A DNA stretch of 64,000 nt from Oegoconia quadripuncta (GCA_949316235.1 OX438743.1:18163771-18227770); one strand, 5' to 3'; positions 12,183-24,831 are shown, counted from the first letter of the stretch. Notes: generated by a model from the letters alone, not told the origin. Made by a program: numbers and translations.

Positions 12183-12339
12183 TGGTGTCGATTCGGATGT
12201 ACACCAACTAAACAAAACTAAACTAAAACCTGTTTTAAAGTAGTACTGTCTCTTTCTCCCTGGAACAGTACGATGCGACGGCACCACTCCAAAACTGGTT
12301 TTAGTTTAGTTTAGTTGGTGTACATACGAATTGACACCA
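12183..12339. mobile_element. MITE with TGGTGTCGATT termini
   Basis: Left end TGGTGTCGATTCGGATGTAC, ACCAACTAAAC; the right end is its near-perfect complement. The interior has GATGCGACGGCACCACTCCA. Confidence 0.8.
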
Positions 12340-12420
12340 TTATTTTGGTAGAAATATATTATGAAATTAATGTCAAAAATGTTGAAAATCTGTTTGACTT
12401 ACTCAAGGATAAACTATTTA

Positions 12421-12640
12421 GGACATTTGTGGTTTCCAGCAAGCAAAAAATTTGTACCAGCCCTTCGGTGTCGCAAAGGTGACTAAGGTACTTGCCCCAA
12501 AAAGCATCTAAAAATTTGCACGCTTCAACAATGATGGGCGCAAGCCCTACAACGTCTGCGTTTATAACATGGGTATTTCTCGAAAGCTGAACCGTGGATA
12601 TTACTCATATTTGAACCATTAAACTTTAAGTTTGGAACAC
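12421..12640 (-). repeat. Interspersed repeat (GACACCCACGGGAAGAGA type)
   Basis: Minus-strand relative of 36055-36277: GTGTTCCAAACTTAAAGTTT, AATATCCACGGTTCAGCTTT, GGGGCAAGTACCTTAGTCAC. Related sequence also follows the MITE at 13196-13311. Class unknown. Confidence 0.55.
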
Positions 12641-12642
12641 CC

Positions 12643-13194
12643 CTATACCGGATGAGTTTTTTTTACTGTAAAGAAAAAATAGAAGTTATTGGCATAGGTA
12701 TTTTTTTTTTACAGAGCCATCATCGTCCCACGCGCCGGTCTGAGATTGACATGCTCCTGGCTGGATTCGGAGGGATCCTATCATTCGTTTTTTATTTGGA
12801 CCTCATATTCTCTCCAAGTTTTTTTATGTATTATATTTAATGATTTAATACAAACCCCACCGTCATATGACACAACGCTTCATTAGATGATGGTTTTGAA
12901 AAAAAAAGAAAAAATTAAACTTATATGTCAATACCTTCTATTTCACTTACCTAATAAGTTTTTTTTTTATTATGGTTAACTGGATACGCATTTGACCACA
13001 ATCTCACCTGATAGGAAGTGACGATGTGGCCGAAGATGAAGCACGCGATCCCAGTAGATGCCTATTCACCCTGCTCTTGAAGATCCCAAGGTTGTAGGAT
13101 TCAGGAAAGACTGACGCCGGAAGGGAGTTCCATGCCTTGGCTGTTCGCATTATTCCTATTTTTTTCCTTACGGTAAAAAAAATCATCCGGTATT
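12643..13194. mobile_element. MITE with ACCGGATGA termini, carrying a LINE fragment
   Basis: Left ATACCGGATGAGTTTTTTTT and right AAAAATCATCCGGTAT are inverted. Inner copies TAGAAGTTATTGGCATAGGT and TATGTCAATACCTTCTATTT are also inverted. A LINE piece (12961-13152) sits in the right half. Confidence 0.72.
12961..13152 (-). mobile_element. 5'-truncated LINE fragment, same family as 3.3 kb
   Basis: Nearly the same sequence as 3263-3455: poly(A) end, ATCAGGTGAGATTGTGGTCA on the minus strand, and codons for WNSLPASVFPESYNLGIFK. It is inserted inside a MITE (12643-13194). Confidence 0.8.
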
Positions 13195-13195
13195 T

Positions 13196-13311
13196 AGTGT
13201 ATTTCATATTTCCAACCACCTTTTTCCATCAAAAAACATCTATAGATTTGCAAGACTCCACGGCGATGGGCCGTGTCACGTGTGCATTTCTGTATACTTC
13301 GTAAGGTTCTT
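13196..13311 (-). repeat. Interspersed repeat (GACACCCACGGGAAGAGA type), further piece
   Basis: Minus strand: GAAATGCACACGTGACACGG and TCGCCGTGGAGTCTTGCAAA, matching the middle of the 36.1-kb copy. Confidence 0.5.
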
Positions 13312-13376
13312 TTTTTATGCACAACAGGTTGGTACTTGACCTCAATCACACCTGATGAGGATGAATTGCTTAGTTT
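13311..13376 (-). mobile_element. SINE-A tail fragment, reverse
   Basis: TTTATGCACAACAGGTTGGT, CTTGACCTCAATCACACCTG; stops at GATGAGGATGA. Confidence 0.7.
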
Positions 13377-13430
13377 GGGACTGGATAATTGGTGATAGTG
13401 TTCGAAATATTTAAAAATAAATTTATTTAT
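13377..13430 (+). mobile_element. SINE-B tail fragment
   Basis: TTGCTTAGTTTGGGACTGGA, then AATTGGTGATAGTGTTCGAA; it abuts an inverted SINE-A tail at 13311-13376. Confidence 0.65.
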
Positions 13431-14374
13431 AAATTTACAAAAGTTTCATAAGGATTTCACAGAAGTTCTAATTGCATAAATTATATAAATAAATTGCCGC
13501 CATATCTCTGTCGTTGTCTCTTCGAGGCCTGGTGGAGCCAAGGTCGAGTCATCTACTTAGCTCATTTAATCAAGTGATCCTAACCTATTTGTACAAACAG
13601 GGGGAAAGTTAAAATAACGAATCGCGTATGTCCCCTCGCAACAATTTGAAGCGCCAACCTCGTAATTACGTTTACGAGTCACTATACGTCTGTTCAGAAA
13701 TAACACTAAAATGCCGAGGCATTTTTGTGTCAGTATGTCATAACTGTGTCGATTTGCACCAAGGTCGGGTGTTTTTTTTTCAGATTTATTTAATGGAGTG
13801 AGAAAAATAAACGGGCAGAGAGGGAATGCTGATTGTTGTTCGCTGTTACACTTTTTTTTAATGATTTTTGTAGGGCGCTGACGTCTTGGTGCTTGGCATT
13901 TCTTACACTTCGACTCTCGCTGAGACTATAATAAGACTCATAAAAAAATTTGCTCCGGTCACTCCTGGGTGTGGATTAAATTGCCGATCTTATCTCAAAT
14001 AGCCGTTCACGTATTAATGCTGCTGTTTAGTGGCAAACTGATCTTGCTGAAATTCTATCAATTGCAATGCAGTACAAAATTTACATTAGAATCGTGGTAA
14101 TGGTGATGTAGGAAGATCGAAAATATACACTGCTTTCATAAAAAAATGTCCTTCGAATAATATGTAACGTGAAATTGCTTCCATTCAATCGAGTTTTTAG
14201 CAATAATCCATCATTGTTATGGAAATATTTCGTAAACCGTTGTAATTGGTTTTTGTTAAGGAAATTTTCAATAATATCGGTATAATACTATATATCTACA
14301 CGGTATATCTATCAGTGGAAACCTCTAATTGGCTTTCAGTTTCTTAGTTTAAGTGATAATTTGTAACCAGGCGG
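13431..14374. other. No recognisable feature
   Basis: Nothing identified on either strand. Confidence 0.5.
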
Positions 14375-14572
14375 TCACAGATATCCCAAACATTAGTGTT
14401 TGTGTATTCTAAACATGCCTGAAACAACCATAGTTCTCCTTACGAATTACACAGAAATGCGGGGGGTGAGTCCTTCACCGTTAAAAGGTGAAAATCTTTA
14501 GCTTGTTTTTTGGTGGTAAATCCCTCAGTCACCTTTACGACACCCACGGAAAGAGACGGGTTGGTTCCATAA
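14375..14572 (+). repeat. Interspersed repeat (GACACCCACGGGAAGAGA type)
   Basis: GATATCCCAAACATTAGTGT ... TTACGACACCCACGGAAAGA GACGGGTTGG; same family as 36.1 kb. Confidence 0.65.
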
Positions 14573-15139
14573 TTTTACGTACCAAAATCACACGTCGTAC
14601 CAAAAAGTAATCGCGAGGTCATAATTCCTATTATTTAATTAAACTATCTGTGCAGGCGACTCGATCAAAATTACTCAAATTAAAATACACTAATGGATAA
14701 TTGCTTTCAATAGATTAAAATAGTTTACGCTAAAAGTAAATTTCCCGTTTTCACTTGTCAAAACTAATTTAGGAGCTCCACTACTAAGCATTATTAATGA
14801 CATACTCAGTGTGACAACTGCCAAATATACCGCGACTGAAGCCGTGTCACCGTCGCACCGTACGATGACCTATTTGAAATCTATTTCTGCGTGGACACGA
14901 ATATCGAGCTAAGTCTACCTACTGGCTGAGCGCGCGGCTTCCTTTGCTTGTAAAAAAAAATGGCGGTGATAACGTCGTAAAATGAAATGCTTTTATTATG
15001 ACACCAATCAAAACAGTAGTAAAAGTCGATGAAATATTATGCTTGTTAGATTCGTCAAGTGACATGGCATTAGATTGTATTATTATTTGTTTGTTGTTTT
15101 TGAATAGAAATATCTATTAATAAGTTCAACATAACCGTT

Positions 15140-15270
15140 GGCCGTAAAGGCACCTTTTTATTACCCGACAGCCCCAAAAAGGACGGTAATGTTTTTCGAG
15201 TGTTAGTATGTAGATTTCTATGTTACCTCATGTAGCCTAAACGACTCGACCGATTCTGAAGTGCAAGGCA
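15140..15270 (+). repeat. Interspersed repeat (TTACCCGACAGCCCC)
   Basis: TTACCCGACAGCCCCAAAAA, GTAGATTTCTATGTTACCTC; a second copy lies at 45300-45425. Confidence 0.6.
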
Positions 15271-15406
15271 ATAATATTTTGCATTTTGCGGGCGCCATGT
15301 TGGATTTTTTAACATCAAATGTATGAGTGTGTCATACAATGACACTCTGAGCATATGTCGAATAAAACGACACCTTACACGTCAAAAACGGTGACTCCGT
15401 TTAATA

Positions 15407-15808
15407 TTGGGTCTTTACCTATGAAATTGGAGGTTTTTTCTTCGTTAATCATATGTACCAATTCCTGCGATTTTCAAAGCTATATCCAAATTTGTTTTTT
15501 ATTTGGAAAAAGGTTTCACATGAAATATTTTTTAATTTCTGGGCTAAATCACATAATAAAAAAAATTTGAACGAGCTCCTTTCATGTGCTTTCCATAATC
15601 ATTTCTTAAATTCGCTGAAACTTTTATAAAGCGGTTACTTTTAAAAATTAACGCTGCCTATACTTAACTTAATTTTATCCGATAATACACATACAGTTTA
15701 GCTAAATTTGGATTTGCCGTTCCCAAAAAAAAACAAAAATGTTTGTATGGAGAAAACAGTCTTAATGAAATTCTTCATACAAAACGCCAATTTCATAGGT
15801 AAGGACCT
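15407..15808. mobile_element. MITE, ~400 bp, TTGGGTCTTTACC termini
   Basis: Left TTGGGTCTTTACCTATGAAA; right end complement CCAATTTCATAGGTAAGGAC. The ~350-bp interior (AATTTCTGGGCTAAATCACA and others) is shared with the copy at 37.8 kb. Confidence 0.78.
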
Positions 15809-15922
15809 AATATATGAGATAACATAGAAATCTACCTACTCTTACATACATAGTTACATACACTAGTAAAACAGGACTGGGTTTTTAAATCCATCGTATT
15901 TTAATAATCCAAGTTATACAAC

Positions 15923-15946
15923 AATCAATCAATCAATCAATCAAAT
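15923..15946 (+). repeat. Microsatellite AATC
   Basis: Five to six AATC units, followed by a TTTATTG-containing LINE-like tail. Confidence 0.85.
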
Positions 15947-17392
15947 ACGCTTTATTGTTTAAATAAGGAAGGTATATTTAAATACATAAACTAACCATAA
16001 ATAAAAAATATAAAACAATTTCATAAACTACCTACTCTTTTAATTTGCACAAGGCGAATTTATTTATAGATATGTATTAAAAATTTAAGGTTTATAAAAA
16101 GAGGAGCAAGGTACACGCACAAATAGGTCAAGAAATATTATCTGACGTAGTATACTACGTATATATATATATACCTATAGTACCTTACATTTATTAATAT
16201 AATGAATGACGAAGTTCGCCGTCAGGAATAATAAAACGATTCCTTGAAATATTGTCCTCATAAATTCACGTATAAGTAATTCAAGTAGGGCGTACGCCAA
16301 AGCAGTGGTGCGCGAAACTGCACGAATCTAGATTCCTTCGTTTGTTTATCGCTGGAGTGCTCCATATCATGCCGTGATTTTTCTGGGAAATTTTTCAGTT
16401 CAGTCTATATAAATAATTCTACATTTTAGCAGCTAGCTTTATTTGTGTCTATTTGTCACTATGTTATTTTAGGAGCAATTATATGCTTTTATAATTAAGT
16501 TAAAGTAAATATTTAAAATTTACCTTTGAATAAATTCAAAAACTATTTAGACGTTATATATATGGACGATAATATATCGTCGTCCACATTATAAATATTT
16601 TTTTCTTTATTTTGTCATTGTAATACAAAACTTACTTAAAGAGCACAACCCTGGAGTTACTTGCTTATCTATTTTTCTCTGGGGAGTCAGCCTTGTGAGT
16701 GAGCATTTATCCCATGTACTAATATTTTTTTTTAGTTTTGACCTCAAGGTCAATTTACGGATAGGTCCGAGCCACTCGATTTAGAGGCCATCTAATGAGG
16801 TTTGTATATTATATCATATATATATGAACAAGTATATTATGTCTATAATAAATACTACTTCCTATTACATTATGTTAATTTTTTATTTAAATAAAATTCA
16901 TATTTACATCCCAGACCCAGAGTTTGAGTAAAATTTCCCAAACATACTTCAAAAGAATCATATCAAAAGACAAAGTTAGATGTTCCATGTGTTAACATAA
17001 ACATGACGCAAAAGAAACATAATGACGTTTCCACGTACTCAAATTTTCTCCTGTCCAGTAGCCTTTGCATGTACAAGCCTTTATTTTCTTCAAGCTTTTG
17101 TTAAACCAAGCCGTTTTACGATCTCAATAAAAACCCGTTTAAAGTTTAAACCACTCACTTTCCTTCATCAAACAAATGTCTTTTGTTCATTTGGAAATGG
17201 AGAAATAAAACGTGGTTTAACTATAAAAAGGGAGTTATAAATTCATACCCACTGTCCAACCGTGGTTAGAGAATAAACAAACTTACTGTGTCAAAGCGAG
17301 TCAGAAATAAATCTTTGTGGATAGTTCAGCTTTCAAGTACAATTGAAAAGCATACGCGAACGAATTTATATTAGACCTGTAGGTATATTAGC
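15947..17392. other. No recognisable feature
   Basis: AT-rich; an ATAT run around 16,155-16,175. Confidence 0.5.
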
Positions 17393-17470
17393 CATGTGGT
17401 TCCCAACAGAGAAGAATAGCACCAACCCGTCTCTTCCCGTGAGTGTCAGTAAAGACGACTAAGACCCGTA
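17393..17470 (-). repeat. Interspersed repeat fragment
   Basis: Plus strand CATGTGGTTCCCAACAGAGA, CACCAACCCGTCTCTTCCCG; the end piece of the same family. Confidence 0.5.
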
Positions 17471-17884
17471 CTTCAGAAGCGTAGATCTGTGCTTGAGCAT
17501 AGGTAATTAGAAAGAGATGCTGCTGTACCAGTTACATAAAGCTGTCCCTTTTAAGTATCCTCAAGCGGAGATCTCTGCTTGAGTAACATTCTGAAATACG
17601 GGCCTAATAGCAGCTTGGCTTATCTTTCGATTCTAAGCAAAGCTAATCGCGAAGAGAGAGATTTTTATTCAGCAGTGGACTTCTATTTATAAATATCTGT
17701 TCATTCCAGTACCTGTCTTGATGAATCTTCATATTATGCATTACTTGTTTCTCATAGTTGTGTTTGTGATCTTGCCCCAATTTAACCATACTTTGTACAA
17801 CTGCAACGGTCAAATCACGTGCATTTGTGCAGAATTATGCGTCAAGTCCTGCACCGCCTGTGCGATGCTAAAAATCATTTAATT

Positions 17885-18137
17885 TCTTTATGCACAACGC
17901 GATAGACCTTCATCGCAATCACGCCACGATAATGTCAAGTCGTTTAGGCCACAGGATGAGTTAGAGGAACGGACATACTTACATTACATGCACTCGAAAA
18001 ACATTACGCTCCTTTCTTGGGCAGTCGGGTAACAACGTGCTATCATCAAGTACTAAACATGCTTCCCACTGGGAATCAAACCCGCTTTAATCGTGTTGTA
18101 ATTCTTATGTTTTTGTATAGCCACGGAGGCGATTGAA
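17885..18137 (-). mobile_element. SINE-A, old and decayed, reverse
   Basis: TTTATGCACAACGCGATAGA at one end; CACTGGGAATCAAACCCGCT and AGCCACGGAGGCG at the other. Confidence 0.6.
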
Positions 18138-18383
18138 GTCTTTGTGATACAGATCTCTGAAACTTGCGTCACCGCACACATTCTTATAAGCATCGCTATT
18201 CTGTCATTACTTAGACCATCCACCAACGTTCACACTTCTCTTCTCACTCCAGTAAAGCAACACTCGCTTTGACGTTTACCTAAATAATGTCCCTGTATCC
18301 TCGCTTCAGTTTTGCTAGCTTTTGAGGACGCTAAAAGGATTCACTTTCCTTTTTTTGCTAAAAAATAACGTTTCAGATACTTT

Positions 18384-18606
18384 GACCACCGATTTTTGTA
18401 GTGGATAGTATCAGCGAAACCAACGGTTGCGGGTTCCAATCCGGCGTGGGGTAAATGTGTTATGAATACGAACATTAATCCCGACTTATGGATATTTATA
18501 TAAATTGTTATGTAAGTTTCCGTTATCTAGTATCTACAGTGCAAGCTTTGCTTAGTTTGGGACTGGATTATTGGTGTAAGGGTCCGAAATATTTATTATT
18601 ATTTAC
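18384..18606 (+). mobile_element. SINE-B, diverged
   Basis: GACCACCGATTTTTGTAGTG, then GCGGGTTCCAATCCGGCG, end GGTGTAAGGGTCCGAAATAT; small deletions in the head. Confidence 0.78.
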
Positions 18607-19189
18607 TAGGCTTTTATATTTAAGGAGTTCCTAATATGTCCATTGTGGGAATTAGATAATGTGTCACTGATAAGTTATTTTAGCACAGGAGACGTATTGA
18701 GATTATATAATTTTGTGATGCCAATTTGTTTAGTATCAAAAGCATACAAAGGTAAGGTACAAGGGATCTAATATGATAATTAGAAGTAGCCAGTATACTT
18801 CACCTGTAGTCTGTATGTACTTTATCTAGCTAGACATCGGGTCACCAATTTTTAGCGTGGGTTGAAAAGCGCTGATTGGTTTTTTTATTTTTTTTTTTAT
18901 TTTTTTTTTAATTAGAATGGGATCGCTCTTGACCTTATTGTCAAGTGTTTTAGGGATTTCAATGACGCCAAATAAAATAATGTGTATTTTATTAAATAAA
19001 ATAAGTTTAAGCGGGCAGAAGCCATACCCTTTGAATAGGGTATGTGTGGTGAGCGAGATGACTCCCTATATGCTCAATTAATAAGTTATATAGTCTTTGG
19101 TATTCTTGGACACAAAAATGGCAATAACACACACACTAAAGATAGATAGAGAAAGATAGATAAGGCGACCCCCGTACCTCATTGTTTTT

Positions 19190-19428
19190 TTTTTAATAAA
19201 TAAATAAATATTTCCAACACTTACACCAATCATCTAGTCCCAAACTAAGCAAAGCTTGTGCTATGGATACTAGATAACGGATAAACATACATAAATATTT
19301 ATATAAACATCCAAGACTCGGGAATAAATGTTCGTATTCATCACACAAACATTTACGCCTCGCGGGATTCGAACCCGCAACCGTTGGTTTTGCTGATAGG
19401 GTCACTATCCACTACACCAATCGGTCGT
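19190..19428 (-). mobile_element. SINE-B, near full length, reverse
   Basis: The minus strand shows CGACCGATTGGTGTAGTGG, GCGGGTTCGAATCCCGCG, and the same end GGTGTAAGTGTTGGAAATAT; very close to the 35.5-kb copy. Confidence 0.85.
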
Positions 19429-21040
19429 TTATTATTGTTATATTAAGATACTGAAATAAACATTTTTCATTTTCATTTATTTGCATCTATGTATTTACAC
19501 ACACGTAACAAATTGTACATATGGGAGATCCAACTAAAATAATAAAACACAAGTACAGACACATTAAATATTATGTGTGTGCCGTAGTATCCAAAAAGGC
19601 TACCGCTCAGTGTGTGGATTTGCCCGAGGCGAACGAAACACTGGTATTCTGCTGTAACCTAAAGGATGGTCACGGGTCAAATGGAATTTTAAATGTGTTT
19701 AATGTTATGTCAAATTAAAAACTAACGTAATTGGTAAATGAATTTTAATGTAAAAGATTTATATTACTATGACTGTGAAGTGAATATTGGGTTATTCCCG
19801 TACCATATTGGATTCAATTAATAAAATATACCTAATTAAGTTATTGAACAAATTATTATTCTGGAACAAATTAATAATTAATGTAAAATTAAGAAATTAT
19901 TGCAATTTTAGATTTAATATCAAATACACATTATTAATGTGCAAAGTAAACTATTTCAAGTCCAAGCTATCCGATCTGCAGCCTTTCACTGCTTCATATT
20001 ATCTTTTTTCTGATACGAAAACAGTTGAAAGGTAGAGCTCTGATTCTCAATTTTCTACTTTTTCATCGAAATTTGGTCTTAAATGTTGGTTTTGATCAAA
20101 ACAGCCTATGAAGTGCCACATCCATATTATACTATAATCAGATTGGTCTCAAAAATCTTACAAAAGAGGAGATAGATAACTATAACGTCGATTCAATAAT
20201 TGTTATTGTCTAGGCGCGTGGTGCCGCTACAAGTGCTGTTCGCATAACAATCTGACTTACAATCGCCTTGTTTTATAACAAATCAGATTATTAAATCTAG
20301 ATAGTATACATAAGTATAAAAGGCCGTGAAAATATCAGCTCTCACGAATATTCCCAGCATTTACGGCTCATATCACCACGTGTAGTTTATTTGAAAAGCA
20401 GTTATCGCTTACGGTGAGCGACAAGCGCTCTTAGAATCCACACAAAAAATCAATAGACACCCAAATCTGTGAGCGATTTGCATATAAGAAATTTTGGTAG
20501 CGAACTCAATAGGCCTTTGAGACCCGTTTTCTCATACTAACAACCTACTTACACGGAACGACAGTAAGAAAATAAACATAAAAGCCAGGGCCGCAAGCGC
20601 TGAATCTCTAAATTGATATTTCTTCCAGCGCTTTAACCTATTCACGGGGTACGTTTTTACTGCCGAATTCACTTTCAATTTTCAGCATAAAGCGCTTTAT
20701 GGCTTGCTTCAGGCGTGACAGGCATAAACCTCGAGAGAATGTCGACTTCTCTATACGATGCGATGGAGCAATTCGAGAGCACTGAAAAGGCGATGCATTT
20801 TGGGACTTCACTATAGATGACTTATAAAAGGTATGTTTTCACCACAAAGTTAATTTAATAAGTAATTACTTGTAGGCTAACATGAAACTGTGCTGAATAG
20901 GTAGGAACAACAAATTCGCTGAGTGTCGTCGTATAAGTAGAGTACTTGCTGCCACCAAGGAATGGGCGACTGTCAATTCATCCAAAAAAAGGAAAACAAT
21001 AATCAGATTTAAGTAGTTTCCATTTTTGAGGATTCATTTT
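19429..21040. other. No recognisable feature
   Basis: Frames of 65 and 82 codons (19521-19718, 19787-20035) are unrecognised and AT-driven. Confidence 0.5.
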
Positions 21041-21305
21041 AGCAAACAGCATAGAGTTTACGAGTTGGGGGTCGCGGGTTCGATCCCCAGCGGGGTACAT
21101 GTTTAGTACTCGGTTTGGTTGGTGGTAGGACATTTTAAATGTCCGCCTGGCTAGCTACCACCGTCTGCCATCACCGTATCTAAATCTGCCGCTTTTCCCC
21201 AAATATTTGGGTTTCCGGGTCAATACGCTTCCACCTTCGGCCTCATCTTCACTTAACATCAGGTGTGATTGAGGTCAAGTGCTAACCCGTTGTGTATAAA
21301 AAAAA
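21041..21305 (+). mobile_element. SINE-A, 5' end decayed
   Basis: GTCGCGGGTTCGATCCCCAG, body CCTGGCTAGCTACCACCGTC, tail CTAACCCGTTGTGTATAAAA. Confidence 0.82.
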
Positions 21306-21425
21306 GACAAATAATCCGGCTTATGGATTCACTAAAAACAACTACATGGGGAACCAAAATCTAGTCCATTATAATAGGCAACTAAATTTACTCTATAAAT
21401 AAAATTGAAACAAATAAATATAAAA
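21306..21425 (+). repeat. Unclassified repeat directly after SINE-A
   Basis: AATCCGGCTTATGGATTCAC ... AATAAAATTGAAACAAATAA; its reverse complement lies at 30158-30271, again directly beyond a SINE-A tail. Confidence 0.6.
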
Positions 21426-21460
21426 TCAATTTAGAAACGTTACTGACTCAAATATGGGGT

Positions 21461-21801
21461 ATACAGGGTGAATTTAATTTCTTGCAATTCCCATTAACAA
21501 GTTCCGGGACACATCACCAGACAAAATAGAAATTTTATTGTTATCGCGTCGAGAAGCGGATTGTGTCCCGGAACGTGTTAACTGGTGACGCCACCCTTGA
21601 TCACGAACAACTTTCCCCAAGGAACCATAGTCGAATTCGATCAAAACATTTTCGATTACCCATACGAAGTAAACCATTCTGAAACCTCCTTTAGTATGGA
21701 AGACCAACAATTTTCGGGTGAATTCGGCTATGGTTCCTAGTGAAAAGTTGTTTGTAGTCACGAGTGGAGTCACTACTGAGAATTAAATTTCACCCTGTAT
21801 A
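21461..21801. mobile_element. MITE with TACAGGGTGAA termini
   Basis: ATACAGGGTGAATTTAATTT at the left and AATTAAATTTCACCCTGTAT at the right; the long arms include CAAGGAACCATAGTCGAATT and its mirror. TA-like flanks. Confidence 0.82.
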
Positions 21802-22037
21802 CATCAAGATGGACATAAAAAATATTTTAGGATATTACGGTATCCATTCTTTTGTTTAGGATGACGCACTGAACAGTTCTTCCATAGTGTTAAAATGTTT
21901 GTGTTCGGTCATTCTCTGAAAAATATCTAAGATGACTGCGTCTTGGTTGTCTGCTTATGCATGAGACGTAACAACCTGTCGACTTACATAATTATTACAC
22001 GTATTACAGCTTTCCCAACAAAATAAACTTGCAAAAA

Positions 22038-22212
22038 TATTAATAAATAAAATGTATTTATTCATCACAAAAAAGAAAACACAAGCATACCTAGCATCGA
22101 GAACCACAGTATTGTGATGAATGGGTAGGAACTCAGCAGTGTTCTGATTTTCAGTCCCCCCGTGCAGAGTAGTTGCTGCCACCAAAGAAAGTATGGGCGA
22201 CTTTCCAATGGC
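22038..22212 (-). repeat. Interspersed repeat, LINE-tail-like
   Basis: AATAAATAAAATGTATTTAT, GGGTAGGAACTCAGCAGTGT, TTTTCAGTCCCCCCGTGCAG; same family as 9.9-10.1 kb. A scrap also occurs near 20,940-20,975. Confidence 0.5.
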
Positions 22213-22489
22213 TAACAATTTTTTATTTTTGTTTTTATGCTAAGGCTGGACAATGTAGAAATTAAATTAAAATGTAAGAAATAAGAGGCCGCATCTGTTA
22301 GCGCCATCTTTCGAGCCACTTTGAACTACCTTACTAATTAAATGTTGCATTAAAATATTCTTTCGTTTATAGTTATCTACGTGACGTGCGGAATAAAATT
22401 ATTTATTCAAACTTGTGAAATACACTTTATTGTATACAAGTTATGGATGATTATGTTTATAATATGCATATACAAGAAAAAAATTTCGT

Positions 22490-22583
22490 GCAGTTTATCA
22501 ACCATCTGGTGTCCATAATAATAGCTTTGTGTGGAACGAGATGGCGCTGTATGTAGGCTGCTGGCCAAGGATACTTATATTTT
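22490..22583 (+). mobile_element. SINE-C tail fragment
   Basis: GTTTATCAACCATCTGGTGT, then GAGATGGCGCTGTATGTAGG; a 3' half only, directly followed by another SINE-C. Confidence 0.65.
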
Positions 22584-22850
22584 TGACGACCTATTTGGTG
22601 AAGTGGTTAGTAACACTGACTGCTACACCGAAAGGCCGCGGGTTCCAGTCCGATTGGGGCATATGTTTGTATGATGAATACAATGTTTTCAGTTATATAT
22701 GTATTTAATTACAAAAAATGCATTTGTGTAGTAGGTGTATCAACTATCTGGTATCCATTAAACAAGCCTAGTACCACAATACTAATTGGTACTAGATGGC
22801 TCTATGTGTATTTCTAAGGATATTTAATGTTTTTGCCATCGACTCGCTAA
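22584..22850 (+). mobile_element. SINE-C copy, diverged
   Basis: Head GACGACCTATTTGGTGAAGT, box B region GCGGGTTCCAGTCCG, tail GTATCAACTATCTGGTATCC and GATGGCTCTATGTGTATTTC. Confidence 0.7.
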
Positions 22851-23696
22851 GAAGAAGAAGTATATTTATTAATTAATAATTTTATTTATTTATTAAGTTA
22901 TTTATTAATTAACATTTAGCAGTTGACGTTACTGTAAAACGACGAAACTAAGAAATCATTTTCTACGTCACTTCTCCATTAAGTTTACGTACCTAACATT
23001 TCTTCAGGATTATGTACCTAATAAGTACCTGTTCTTTTCATAGAGGTTTAGGTTCTATGGATCGATTGTTCTTTTTATAAAATCAAAATACAATAATTGC
23101 TAATTCTTATTTAAAAATAAATTTCGTAATAACTTATTGACTTTAAGAAACTTGCTCCACTTTGTTCGTTCTTAGAATAACTAGCTCTACTGAACAAAAT
23201 TCCGCTTTACGAAAAAGATGCCTGGAAGTGGCACTTAAATCGCTTGAAAACGTACTTCGGCAAATTATAACTGCAATTTCGGACTGGTACAAAACTCCAG
23301 TTCCGCTTCATTTGTTCGCGGGTGAAAAATATATAAAATTATGACGTAATAACTCAACGAGTGTCAACCCTAAATCACTGTGCATGGCAGAAGCTAATGG
23401 AAAGTGGAACGTTTAAACATTTCTCTCCAATTGAAAAAAAGACATAAATTTGTGCGAATAAAACGCGGCGGGCGAAGTGCTCTCTCATTGTTCGGGTTTG
23501 GAGATTAATGTAATTTTTTATTGGTTTTCTGTTGGCATTCCGTGTAGTGGTAGGTCAGGGACGTGAAAAGCTTTTCACAGTGGCGTTGGTTCACGCTACT
23601 CTGACATATAACTATCTGACATATAATAATCTGAATTATTTGGAAGATAACGCTCAAAACATTTCACTCGGTTAATGTTGATATCGACAGAGTCAA
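22851..23696. other. No recognisable feature
   Basis: A 60-codon frame at 23162-23344 (+) is unrecognised. Confidence 0.5.
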
Positions 23697-24060
23697 AAAG
23701 ATTCTTTATTTTGTAGCGTACACTTAAATTTTAATAAGATTTGACATTTTTAAGCTACAGTTAATTCAAAAGGCAACTTTCGCTTGAGGAGGACAAGTAA
23801 GAAATTCTAAGGGTAGTTGAGTTTAAAAAAATTCTATAGTACAAAAAGAACAATTTATTTTAATATTAATTGTGAAATTGCCTGTCATGCAAACGAGCAG
23901 GTTATGTCCATGGATGTTTATCATTAAATAGTCTGACATTCTGCAACATCATTTTTTAATAAGTTCTTATTTTATAGTATCTTTAAATTTATTGAAAGAT
24001 AGATTTTATATTTCAGCTGGAACCTAATTGAAAAAACGTATAGTACAACCATGAATTTAC
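23697..24060 (-). mobile_element. Jockey-type LINE 3' end fragment
   Basis: Same 3' UTR as at 8.9-9.5 kb, including the motif AATTGTGAAATTGCCTG (plus strand) and the terminal AATAAAGAA; the coding end is decayed. Confidence 0.65.
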
Positions 24061-24387
24061 CAATATTGCGGGGTCGAACTGCAAGCGTGCGATGGCGGCA
24101 GAATTAGATTATCTCTAAACCTGTAATTTGTATTTTGAAACCGAGTCATTTGTAGGATTATGGAACAGAGCGTACCACAGTAATCTCATCATTTCTGTTT
24201 CGCAATACCTACTCAGTTAAATATCATTTAAGTGTAAATGAGTCATTTTAACTGACTTTTGTTTGAACAGTCTTGGTAAAGAACTAATGGTGCACTGCGA
24301 AAAATAAAACTTTTAATAAAAGTAATGGAGCCCCCATAAAAGCTGGTTACTTTACCAATTTTTGGCGGTTCACTTAATTATTTATTT

Positions 24388-24600
24388 TTTATTTTTTTAT
24401 ATGAGAGGGCGGCAAACGAGCATGCGGGTCACCTGATGGAAAGCAATCCGGCGCCCTCGCTCACCGGACGAAGCGCAGTGGCAAAATGCTACTACTCAGA
24501 CGTCGGTCTTCTGCGAGAGGGTGGTACTTCCCCGGTCGAGCCGGCCCATTCATGCTGCAAGCTAATAGCTTACAGCATGGCTCTACCACTACAATATTAC
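24388..24600 (-). mobile_element. LINE-like 3' end fragment
   Basis: The minus strand ends GTTTGCCGCCCTCTCATATA with an A-rich tail; further in are CATCAGGTGACCCGCATGCT and CGGGGAAGTACCACCCTCTC. I know this combination as a widespread insect retroelement 3' end but cannot name the family. Confidence 0.5.
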
Positions 24601-24774
24601 ACTTATACTACACTTATAAAATACTGATTATGATGTGGAATACAAAACCAATTTGCAGTCAATTCAATTAATTACCTATTGCAAGACTTCGGTTTTCATG
24701 TTTTCAAGGTCTTAGCCGTGAATCAGTCAGGCGTCAAATATAGTTTTTTTTTGTTACGCTGTAATTCGGCCACA

Positions 24775-24831
24775 TCATAACTTCCCATCAGGTGAGATTG
24801 TGGTAAAATCCAGTTAACCATAAAAAAAAAA
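24775..24831 (+). mobile_element. LINE 3' terminal scrap, same family as 3.3 kb
   Basis: CTTCCCATCAGGTGAGATTG, then CCAGTTAACCATAAAAAAAA: only the last ~50 bp and the A tail. Confidence 0.65.
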
